From: Paludibacter sp963678465
GTDB taxonomy: Bacteria; Bacteroidota; Bacteroidia; Bacteroidales; Paludibacteraceae
NCBI GenBank assembly: GCA_963678465.1
Contig: OY782858.1
Location: forward strand, 3,224,001-3,288,000
DNA length: 64,000 bases
Direction: 5' to 3'
Shown: positions 43,807 through 51,283 of the stretch, piece after piece
Layout of the letters: every line of letters starts with the position of its first letter
Numbering within the stretch: position 1 is the stretch's first letter
Made by a program: the position numbers and the translations under genes
The notes under the pieces: generated by a model
Seen by the model: only the letters and a program-made list of their open reading frames with translations
Told to the model about the DNA's origin: nothing
Databases searched by the model: none

Positions 43807-46227
43807 ATGTATCTAAAAAAAGCGGGTATTCTAATTGTTTGTAGTTTTGTTTATCTGTTGTTCCCACGGGTGCTTTGTGCTCAGAACAACATCTATACTG
43901 TTGTGGGCGTAGTGTGCGAACCCAATAGCACAACAACAATTCCTTATGTAACGATACAAAGCTATGTTGCAGGCACTACTTCGAACCCTGTATATTCTTG
44001 TGTGTCCGATGGGTTGGGTAAGTTCAACATCACGATTGCCAATCCGGGAGAGTATGATATTGTTTTTTCTTACATCGGCAAACGTACACATATAGCACAT
44101 GTTAGTCTGAAAACTGAAACCACAATAAATTTGATGACAGTAAAACTGGAGGATCAGAGCAAGGAACTGGGAGAAGTGAATGTGTATGGACAGAAACCGC
44201 TTGTAAGTGTTCTCCCTGACAAAATAATTTATAATGTGTCAGATGATCCTCAGGCATTCAATTCAAACTTATTGAAGATTGCCCGGAAAATCCCTGTTTT
44301 GAATGTCGATCGTGAAAATGGAATCCTGCTAAATAATTGTACTCCATTAATTTTGATCAATGGAAGAAAAGTAAAATCGATCAACAGAGATCCTGTTTTA
44401 TTCCTGAAAAGCACAGCCGCTTCTAAAATTTTGAAGATTGAAATTGTCTCTACTCCCGGTTCGAAATACGATGGCGATGAGACCTGTGGTGTGGTGAATA
44501 TAGTTACCAACAAAACGAACGATACATCGTTGATGGTAGGCACTGAGGGCGATAGTAATCTGGGTTATACTATGTTTACTGATATTGGGTTTAAATCCAA
44601 TAAGTTTACTGTTAACGGTAATCTTTCATATTCGTCGACAAAAAAGTTCGATTCCGAAAAGCATTCCGAAAGGTTGAATAAAAAGGATGTACTCAACTAT
44701 AAACTTATTCAGAACAGTGAAAATAAGTTGGTTGGCAATGATGTTTCCAAAACTTTTTCAATCGATGCGAGTTACGAATTTGATTCACTCAACATATTAA
44801 ATTTCGCAACAGGTTATAATCAGAGTAATTCGAAATACAGTAGACAGGAATTAAATACGATGAGTGATATTGCAGATATGCCCGTATATGCATTTAATGC
44901 AAAGGAATACTCCGGGCTTAAGTTCGGCGATTATAACATTGGGCTTAATTATGAGCATATTTCAAAAGACAAGATAAATACATTGACAGTTTTGGCACTG
45001 AAAGAAGTTGAATATGTTGAACAGTCGAAAGATCAGGAAGCGTTGTCAATATTGAACTATACAGGTTCACATTTCGTGTACGATCAAAATGAGAAAATGG
45101 ATGAGAATACCTTGCAAATTGATTTTGTCCATGACTTCAAGAACGAAAGTAAGTTAAGCACAGGCGCTAAAACGATTTTTCGGGATAATTCTGATGTTTC
45201 GGAGAAGTATAACTATGCAGCAGACATAGGTGTACAAAAGGAGAATTTCAACAACAATCAGCTTGTTTTTTCACTCTATTCGGAATATGCTTTCAAAATA
45301 AAGAAACGATTGAATATAAGTGCCGGACTGCGTTTTGAGACTACAAGTATTGATGGCGGTTTCGAAAACAATGATATGGCCGATTTTTCGACTAATTATT
45401 CAAATCTTTTGCCCTATTTACTCATTTCTACAAAAACATCAAAGGGGATTCTATTGAGTACAAGTTATAATGCAAAGATGAAACGTCCGGGCGTTACCGC
45501 TTTAAATCCTACAATTTATGTATTAGATCAGCAGTCCATTTACTATGGTAACCCTTCACTTACATCCGAATATCTGAACAAAATCAATTTCGATTATTCA
45601 AACAGCTTAAAGCGTATCAAACAATTTGCAAAGTTATCGTATACTTTCTCCGAAAATTCGATTCAGAACAGTTCGGGTATTGCGAACAACATCTATTATA
45701 CTACTTATATGAATGATGGAAAATTCAAAGATATAAACCTATACTTAAACCTTAGTTCACGCATCACTTCGTGGCTGCAGGCCCGACTGAGTGGAAGTGC
45801 CAGTTATATCACTTTGTCTAATAAGGAAGCATCAAATTCAGGGTTTACAGGGTCAGTGAATGCCAGCGCCTTCTTCGATCTCACCAAAGGGTATGAACTT
45901 AGTATGAGTGGTATGTATAGATTTCCCGGTATTACGCTGCAAGGTTACGGATTTAATTTCTATAGCAGTTATTTAGGCGCTTCAAAGGCGTTTTTCGATG
46001 ATAAACTAAATGTTGAATTAGCCGTGTCCAATCCATTTTGGAAAACAAAAAAATACTCCAGAACAATGGATGCTGATGATTTCCGTATTGCCACCGATGT
46101 GTTCAACATAGGAAGAGAGTTTCTGATATCAGTTTCTTATACCTTCAACGACAAAGATATCAGAGCAAGTAAAACAAGCAAAAGTATAGAAAATCAGGAC
46201 TTGGTTGGTTCTAAAGGTGCACAATAG
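43807..46227 (+). CDS. TonB-receptor-like outer-membrane beta-barrel protein
   Basis: An 806-aa protein with a signal peptide (to VLCAQ). A CarboxypepD_reg-like domain (YTVVGVVCEPNSTTTIPYVTIQSY, residues about 27-115) is followed by a plug-like domain (KIIYNVSDDPQAFNSNLLKIARKIPVLNVDRENGILLNNCTPLILINGRKV...KIEIVSTPGSKYDGD) and an outer-membrane beta-barrel of the OMP_b-brl_3 type. It lies 65 bp after the GLPGLI gene. The C-terminus is charged and not aromatic (SKGAQ). The ligand is unknown; the pairing with GLPGLI suggests a joint surface role. Confidence 0.8.
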   Translation: MYLKKAGILIVCSFVYLLFPRVLCAQNNIYTVVGVVCEPNSTTTIPYVTIQSYVAGTTSNPVYSCVSDGLGKFNITIANPGEYDIVFSYIGKRTHIAHVSLKTETTINLMTVKLEDQSKELGEVNVYGQKPLVSVLPDKIIYNVSDDPQAFNSNLLKIARKIPVLNVDRENGILLNNCTPLILINGRKVKSINRDPVLFLKSTAASKILKIEIVSTPGSKYDGDETCGVVNIVTNKTNDTSLMVGTEGDSNLGYTMFTDIGFKSNKFTVNGNLSYSSTKKFDSEKHSERLNKKDVLNYKLIQNSENKLVGNDVSKTFSIDASYEFDSLNILNFATGYNQSNSKYSRQELNTMSDIADMPVYAFNAKEYSGLKFGDYNIGLNYEHISKDKINTLTVLALKEVEYVEQSKDQEALSILNYTGSHFVYDQNEKMDENTLQIDFVHDFKNESKLSTGAKTIFRDNSDVSEKYNYAADIGVQKENFNNNQLVFSLYSEYAFKIKKRLNISAGLRFETTSIDGGFENNDMADFSTNYSNLLPYLLISTKTSKGILLSTSYNAKMKRPGVTALNPTIYVLDQQSIYYGNPSLTSEYLNKINFDYSNSLKRIKQFAKLSYTFSENSIQNSSGIANNIYYTTYMNDGKFKDINLYLNLSSRITSWLQARLSGSASYITLSNKEASNSGFTGSVNASAFFDLTKGYELSMSGMYRFPGITLQGYGFNFYSSYLGASKAFFDDKLNVELAVSNPFWKTKKYSRTMDADDFRIATDVFNIGREFLISVSYTFNDKDIRASKTSKSIENQDLVGSKGAQ

Positions 46228-46520
46228 AAAGAAAGGTGGCAATTTTTTAATATGCCAATTATTTAATATGCCAATGTGCCAATTCAAGAGTCAGCAGTTG
46301 GTGTGGCAGTTAATGAAGTTAAACCCTTGTTTGCTGTAGTCGAAGTGAACAGAACAGGAAAAACATAAAACCCCCAATGACCGAGATTAAAAATCGGGAC
46401 ACACAAGGAGATGATTAAAATTTTTACTAAACATTCTTTGTCCCTCTCTTATTCCCCTTTTAGGCTTCGGCGTGAGCTCAGTCGAACGGGGGTTAGGGGG
46501 CAGATATAACAAACTATATT
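46228..46520. other. Intergenic stretch with decayed repeats
   Basis: No gene. Words like TTTTTAATATGCCAAT repeat at the 5' end, and a CCCC...GGGGGTTAGGGGGCAGATATA segment interrupted by a 30-bp insert (46453-46507) lies just before the next gene, related to the segment at 42841-42867. Confidence 0.55.
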
Positions 46521-48380
46521 ATGAAAAAAAACATCGTGTTCATTTTATTGATTGTATTCCCTTTCTCATGTACGTTTACTCAAAAAAAGACAATGAATTG
46601 GGAAACCAGTGATGTAAGCCCACGCCAAATACATAATATGTCCGTTCTGTCTGATTGTTATGGTTATGTGCGCTATTTTTATCCAAATGCTTATGTGGTT
46701 GATTTTGATTGGACTAAATTTCTGATGTACTCCATAACTAAAATTGAACCAATACAGAATGATGATGATTTGAAAAGCACCTTGCTCGAATTGTTTAAAC
46801 CGCTTTGTCCTCAAATTTCCTTTTCGAATAATGCTGTAGTGACAACAGAGAAAATCAGAACACCTTACTTTGCAGTTGAATATAAGGCAATCGGTTCGTT
46901 GGCTGAGATGAAATCGCCGATAATCAGAATAAAAAAAGATTTAAATTACAACAGTAACTATTCATTTAAAACAGATGAAAATATCTATGTGAATTTTCCG
47001 CTTGCAGTAAACAGCTTGCCTGCAAAAACAGATAGCTATACTAATTTGCTAAAGGAGATCAATAAAATAGATGAGGGTGGAGTAGGGCTATTCTCCGCAT
47101 TGCTGAATGCAGAAAGTGTAAAAAATGCTAATTTGATATTTAAGCATTTATCATATAGGATGGCCGATTTAATAATAAGAAAAAATATTATTCAACATTT
47201 TTATCCTTATTTTCACGAAGATGGGCTACAGGAAATATGGGATAGTAAATTTGAAAACGCCATTATTGAACTTGCTCAGGTAAATAATTTAAGCGATTAT
47301 TATTGGGGAATATGTAAGTTTTTGTCAAATGTAAAAGATAGTCATATTCAAATTTGGAATACCTTCAGTGTGGGCGCTGTGGCAACCTATGCGCCATTTT
47401 ATTACCCTGATCTTTCGGTTGGATTTGCCAATGATACCTGCTTTGTTCTACATGTAGGTAAAGAGTATGATAAGCAGATCAAAAAAGGAGATATTTTGGT
47501 CTCCATCAACGATCGGCCAATCCACGAAATAATTCAGCAGAAGTTAGCTTTTTGTCCTCATTCCTCATACGAAGCCGGATTGTATCAGTTGTCAATCTTT
47601 GGTAATTTATTTGAAAGTACAGCAAAGGATGCTATTCTGAATGTTGCATTTAAAAACAGTAACAATGAACCAAGAAAAATTCAATTGAAGACAAATTTAT
47701 CCGATAGCCCTGTTGATAGAAATACAGATTTTATAAAAAAAGAGGAGAATGGATTGGTTTATATTAATCTCTGTACGGATTCATGTACCTACGGGAATTT
47801 TACAAAATATATTTCGACACTGCAATCGGCTAAAGGCATTGTTTTCGATGTGAGAGGGCGGCCACAACCAGATGTCTTATCTGTTATCAGTCATTTTATT
47901 CACGAAAAGACAGAACTTGGGAATCTTCAAATTCCGGTTATTCGTTTTCCTAATCAGGAGAATAACGAATATGAATCAGCCGAAAAATGGTTTATCGTTC
48001 CGGCAATATCTCCGGAAAGTAAAGACGCAAGTAAAAGAAACGAGTATAAAACTCCCCATCCTGTACAGATTGACAAACCACTTGTTTTTTTATCAAACGA
48101 AAAAACGATAAGTTTTGGTGAATCGTTTATTGAAATGATGAAATACTACAAATTAGGAACTATTGTAGGGATGCCCACAGCTGGTTGCAATGGAGATGTA
48201 ACCCGTTTCCAAATGCCGGCTGCTACTTTTTTTATGACTTACAATAAATTCCAGAACAGAGATAGTTCACAACATCATGCTATAGGTATTTTGCCCGACG
48301 TTTGTTGCGGGATGAAAATCATAGATATACAACGTGATATTGATACTCAATTAGAAGCGGCAAAGAAAATATTACGATAA
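46521..48380 (+). CDS. S41-family (C-terminal processing) peptidase lipoprotein
   Basis: A 619-aa protein with a lipoprotein signal (FPFSCTFTQ). The N-terminal half is a helical region with the YGYVRYFYPN segment typical of the Bacteroidota S41 group and a DSHIQIWN strand. A PDZ-like part (GKEYDKQIKKGDILVSINDRPI) precedes the S41 fold. A nucleophile serine candidate is in KTISFGESF, followed by GTIVGMPTAGCNGD. The basic partner could not be fixed by eye. It probably trims proteins or peptides in the periplasm. Element R5 follows directly after the stop codon. Confidence 0.8.
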   Translation: MKKNIVFILLIVFPFSCTFTQKKTMNWETSDVSPRQIHNMSVLSDCYGYVRYFYPNAYVVDFDWTKFLMYSITKIEPIQNDDDLKSTLLELFKPLCPQISFSNNAVVTTEKIRTPYFAVEYKAIGSLAEMKSPIIRIKKDLNYNSNYSFKTDENIYVNFPLAVNSLPAKTDSYTNLLKEINKIDEGGVGLFSALLNAESVKNANLIFKHLSYRMADLIIRKNIIQHFYPYFHEDGLQEIWDSKFENAIIELAQVNNLSDYYWGICKFLSNVKDSHIQIWNTFSVGAVATYAPFYYPDLSVGFANDTCFVLHVGKEYDKQIKKGDILVSINDRPIHEIIQQKLAFCPHSSYEAGLYQLSIFGNLFESTAKDAILNVAFKNSNNEPRKIQLKTNLSDSPVDRNTDFIKKEENGLVYINLCTDSCTYGNFTKYISTLQSAKGIVFDVRGRPQPDVLSVISHFIHEKTELGNLQIPVIRFPNQENNEYESAEKWFIVPAISPESKDASKRNEYKTPHPVQIDKPLVFLSNEKTISFGESFIEMMKYYKLGTIVGMPTAGCNGDVTRFQMPAATFFMTYNKFQNRDSSQHHAIGILPDVCCGMKIIDIQRDIDTQLEAAKKILR

Positions 48381-48399
48381 ACAATGGCAAAACCTCTGT

Positions 48400-48531
48400 C
48401 TTTTTGGATATATGTTGAGAAGAGCTAAAGTTAGCGCACGTTGCATGGAACCATTGGTCGCGACCGAAGGTTCTCAACAGACATCCGCAAAGCATTGTGT
48501 AATAAATATGGATATCCGGTAAGATAAGGTT
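48400..48531 (+). repeat. Palindromic intergenic element, copy R5 (both arms)
   Basis: Left arm GGATATATGTTGAGAAGAGC and right arm GACATCCGCAAAGC...GATATCCGGTAAG flank an internal hairpin, GAACC-ATT-GGTCGCGACC-GAA-GGTTC. It begins 20 bp after the S41 peptidase stop codon and lies 26 bp before the insertion sequence. Confidence 0.7.
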
Positions 48532-48546
48532 TCGGTCACTGTTTAA

Positions 48547-48557
48547 ACCTGTCAGAT
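48547..48557 (+). repeat. Left target-site duplication of the insertion sequence
   Basis: ACCTGTCAGAT, repeated exactly at 50098-50108 on the other side of the insertion sequence. Confidence 0.85.
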
Positions 48558-48631
48558 GGGGTGTAAAAAATATACATTAATGTAATAATATATTCGTTCC
48601 TTTTATTTATATTTGCAGAAAAAATATACTT

Positions 48632-48829
48632 ATGGAAACAACTGATTGGAAAGCAAAATCAATTCAACGGTCAAAGGATAACAAACAGCTGAAAAAGAAA
48701 ATAAAGGAATTGATTATTAGCAGAGATGAATGGAAAGTGAAATCAATTTCCCATAAATTAAGAGCAGATAAATTAGAATCTGATTTAAAAAAAGTGAAAG
48801 ACAAATTGAACGGAATAATAAGTCAATAA
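48632..48829 (+). CDS. Insertion sequence OrfA, coiled-coil leader
   Basis: A 65-aa, lysine-rich, helical protein (KDNKQLKKKIKELIISRDEWKVKSISHKLRADKLESDLKKVKDKL) with a clear coiled-coil heptad pattern. It ends within the insertion sequence, 53 bp before the first ATG of OrfB. The OrfB frame is open back to 48784, so the two frames overlap by about 45 bp. OrfA probably forms the N-terminus of the transposase after frameshifting, or a regulator when translated alone. Confidence 0.75.
   Translation: METTDWKAKSIQRSKDNKQLKKKIKELIISRDEWKVKSISHKLRADKLESDLKKVKDKLNGIISQ
48787..48793 (+). promoter_or_regulatory. Probable programmed -1 frameshift site (A AAA AAA)
   Basis: Seven A residues lie in the reading-frame position X XXY YYZ of OrfA (codons TTA AAA AAA), a classic slippery heptamer. 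A -1 slip here would join OrfA residue 54 to the OrfB frame (SERQIERNN...ERPKYHTYSTTIIQMAIM), giving a 476-aa product. No stimulatory structure was checked. Confidence 0.65.
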
Positions 48830-48882
48830 TATCCATAAAAGAACGTCCTAAATATCACACTTATTCTACTACTATTATTCAA

Positions 48883-50061
48883 ATGGCAATAATGCTAATT
48901 AATTGTAGTGGAGTTAGTTTCCGATCGGTGAGTAAGATATTTTTTATCATGAATATTAGTTTTAATTTAAATTTGAGAGTACCATCACATGTTACAGTTC
49001 TGAATTGGGTTAAGAAGCAGGGTATTGCCAATTTTAGAGATAAAGACTTTTATACTAATGAAAAATGGATTTTAATTATAGATGAAAGCATTCAGTTTGG
49101 CAATAAGAAGTTATTGGCAATAATGGCAGTGCCGGCAAGCAAACAGAATCTGGGTAGAGCGCTGACGTATAAAGATTTAGTTCCGGTTGTTCTAAAGAGT
49201 TCGGAATCCTGGAAAGCAAATGATATTGAATCGGAAATAAAAAGTTGTATTGATATAGACCAGATACTTTATGTTTTATCTGATAATGGGAACAACCTAA
49301 AAAGCACATACAGTCAATTGGGATTAAAACATATAGAGGATGTTGGTCATAAATTTTCATGGATAATCAAAGAGACCTTAGAAAAACAAGACGATTTTGA
49401 GTCCTACACTAAGCAGCTTTCCGGAATGAGAGGCAGATTGTCTATGAGCAAATTTGCACATATTATACCACCAAATCAACGTATTGTAAGCCGATTTATG
49501 AATCTAACACCGTTGTTTAACTGGGGAAGTAAAATGATTAATCTGCTTGAAAACAATCAATTAAGCGACGATGAACGTGAAAAGGTTGCATTTGTAAATA
49601 ATTATAGCGAGTTAATTCAACAAACAACTTCAATACTTGGAACTCTAAATAAGATACAACAATTACTTAAAAACAAAGGATTCAACAAACAAACTATGAA
49701 TCAGTCCCTTAAGTTATTAGAGAACCACAACGATGAAAGAAGTGTAAAAATTAGAGAAAAAGTTTGCCAATACTTTCACGAAACAATTCAAAAAATGGAA
49801 CAAGAAGCAACGATTCTTTGTAGTTCAGACATTATTGAATCCTGCTTTGGAAAATATAAAAGTATAGTCAAAGAAAATAAAACTGTTGGTATTACAGACC
49901 TTTGTTTATGTATCTCTTGTTTGATAGGTGAATCTGATTTTGAGCAAACAAAACAAACAATGACAAAAATAAAGATATCTGAAATTAAGGAGTGGAAAGA
50001 TAAAAATATTGGAATAACATTATACCAGAAAAGAAATACGTTATATAAAAAGACGGGGTGA
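48883..50061 (+). CDS. Insertion sequence OrfB, DDE transposase
   Basis: A 392-aa transposase if started at the first ATG. Candidate catalytic residues are D67 (LIIDESIQFG), D134 (YVLSDNGNN) and E319 (DIIESCFGKYK), with about 185 residues between the second D and E that include a helical insertion. Conserved-looking sequence before the ATG (ERPKYHTYSTTIIQ) suggests the real product is the -1 fusion with OrfA. It cuts and inserts the element. The frame is intact. Confidence 0.85.
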   Translation: MAIMLINCSGVSFRSVSKIFFIMNISFNLNLRVPSHVTVLNWVKKQGIANFRDKDFYTNEKWILIIDESIQFGNKKLLAIMAVPASKQNLGRALTYKDLVPVVLKSSESWKANDIESEIKSCIDIDQILYVLSDNGNNLKSTYSQLGLKHIEDVGHKFSWIIKETLEKQDDFESYTKQLSGMRGRLSMSKFAHIIPPNQRIVSRFMNLTPLFNWGSKMINLLENNQLSDDEREKVAFVNNYSELIQQTTSILGTLNKIQQLLKNKGFNKQTMNQSLKLLENHNDERSVKIREKVCQYFHETIQKMEQEATILCSSDIIESCFGKYKSIVKENKTVGITDLCLCISCLIGESDFEQTKQTMTKIKISEIKEWKDKNIGITLYQKRNTLYKKTG

Positions 50062-50161
50062 AGTTATTATTTTAAAAACTGAAATTTTTTACACCCCACC
50101 TGTCAGATTTCAAAAATCTGACAGGTTTGGAGGTGTAAAAGCGTTAAATAAGGATATCCAG

Positions 50162-50192
50162 TATTGTACAGTTTGATAATAACTGTACAATA
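50162..50192 (+). terminator. Terminator-like hairpin
   Basis: TATTGTACAGTT at 50162-50173 and its complement at 50181-50192, followed by TTCTTTTTATTT. It may be the terminator of the S41 peptidase transcript displaced by the insertion sequence. Confidence 0.6.
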
Positions 50193-50390
50193 TTCTTTTT
50201 ATTTACAATTAAACGCTCTTCACTGATATAAGCGCGTGGACCGATGGCTGAACTGCCTTATTAGTTGCCGATAATCCGTGGAACAATGAAAAATTACTGT
50301 TCTTTGATACCGAAATCCCAAAAATCGTTGAAATAACCGTTCAGTTGCATCACCAACTCCCTCAGTTATATCACGCATTTGCACAGTTGC

Positions 50391-50600
50391 GTCGTGCAAC
50401 TGTGCATTTCGGTCACGCAACTGCGGGCTTTCGTTGCTTAACTGCACAAATGCATCACCCAACTGAGAGCTTTGGTCGTGCAAATGCGGGCTTTTGTTAC
50501 GCAACTGTGCATTTCGGTCACGCAATTGAGGGGTTTTGTTGCTTAACTGCACAAATGCTTCACCCAACTGAGAACTTTGGTCATGCAACTGAGGGCTTTT
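50391..50600 (-). repeat. 21-bp tandem array B, heptad-coding on the minus strand
   Basis: Ten contiguous 21-bp units (consensus GTCACGCAACTGnGGGCTTTn on the plus strand) with a higher period of 105 bp: the unit starting 50412 is like that starting 50517, and 50433 is like 50538. On the minus strand an open frame of 133 aa (50220-50621) reads it as heptads with leucine at a fixed place (QLHDQSS, QLGEAFV, QLSNKTP, QLRDRNA). It may code a coiled-coil protein. Array A (35480-35773) has the same period but a different sequence. Confidence 0.7.
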
Positions 50601-50863
50601 ATGGTTAAAATACCAGCACAAAACATTTATTCTGAGTATTCGAATACAATAAAAGTAATTGTCAACAAGTGATTTGTGTGTGAATTAATTTAATGTTCTT
50701 CAATGCTTTAACTTGTTTGTATGTGGCCTGTTTAAATTGTAATTATTATTAGTTTAGATACGTTTAGCATTCCGGACGGACCAGATGCTCAGCGCTAATC
50801 TGTAACTAATGTCGTAAAACTAATCACGATGAATACTTTAGCGTGGAACATACCTGCATTTAT

Positions 50864-50958
50864 CCTTCCGGATATGTAGATGAATGAACTAAGGCAGGCG
50901 TACTTTTTCGTCAAACGTCCGCAAAGCTTTGTATATTGAATAAGGAGATTAGGCGGAG
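50864..50958 (+). repeat. Palindromic intergenic element, copy R7
   Basis: Left arm CCTTCCGGATATGTAGATGAATG and right arm CAAACGTCCGCAAAGCTTTGTATATTG; the ATATCCGG part of the right arm has diverged. It is followed by TTTGTTAGTGG. Confidence 0.65.
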
Positions 50959-51055
50959 TGAGATTTGTTAGTGGTTTTGTTTTTAAAGAAACGTTCAAAA
51001 GTCTTCGACGTTTTGAAGTTTGAGTTGACAAACACTTGTTTCAAAATATCCCCTC

Positions 51056-51166
51056 TGCTGCCGCACGAATTGTATCGTGTGGCAGGTAAGTTAGCACGTA
51101 AATAATACTCAGGAACCAAGAGTTATAATGAGTAGGAATTATAAGGTCCATAATCTTTGGTAGCAG
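51056..51166 (-). repeat. Second copy of the inverted-repeat element
   Basis: Reverse-complement copy, about 110 bp, of 29186-29291, including the GCTGCCGCACGAATTGTATCGTG terminal sequence and the TAATGAGTAGGAATTATAAGGTCC segment. The other end of the element is missing or changed here. Confidence 0.7.
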
Positions 51167-51283
51167 GCTCCGTCTTCAAACGTGCTTGTTTTCTTTTGAT
51201 GATTTCTATTGCATCTTTTTCTGTTTAAAACGCATGTTTATCTTTGCTTTGCGAAACGAGTATGAATGTGAATTTTACTGTTT

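Larger units (their letters stand above)
48558..50097 (+). mobile_element. Intact 1,540-bp insertion sequence
   Basis: Bounded by perfect 14-bp terminal inverted repeats (GGGGTGTAAAAAAT at 48558-48571, complement at 50084-50097) and 11-bp target duplications. Two overlapping frames code for a coiled-coil leader and a DDE transposase, probably joined by a -1 frameshift. The target was the left arm of a palindrome that can still fold to the right of the element (50098-50126). The 11-bp duplication is unusual among common families; I cannot name the IS family. Confidence 0.85.
50062..51283. other. 1.2-kb region without a supported gene, past the insertion sequence
   Basis: After the IS end (50097) it holds a palindrome and terminator-like hairpins (50098-50126 and 50162-50192), 21-bp-period array B (50391-50600), a stretch of A+T-rich DNA, element R7 (50864-50958), a 28-bp segment shared with 30633-30660, and part of the inverted-repeat element (51056-51166). 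The open frame at 50220-50621 (minus strand) is listed with the array. Confidence 0.6.

Noticed and set aside
50220..50621. Confident protein-coding call for the array B frame
   Set aside because: A period divisible by three keeps a frame open automatically, so the open frame alone is not evidence of translation.
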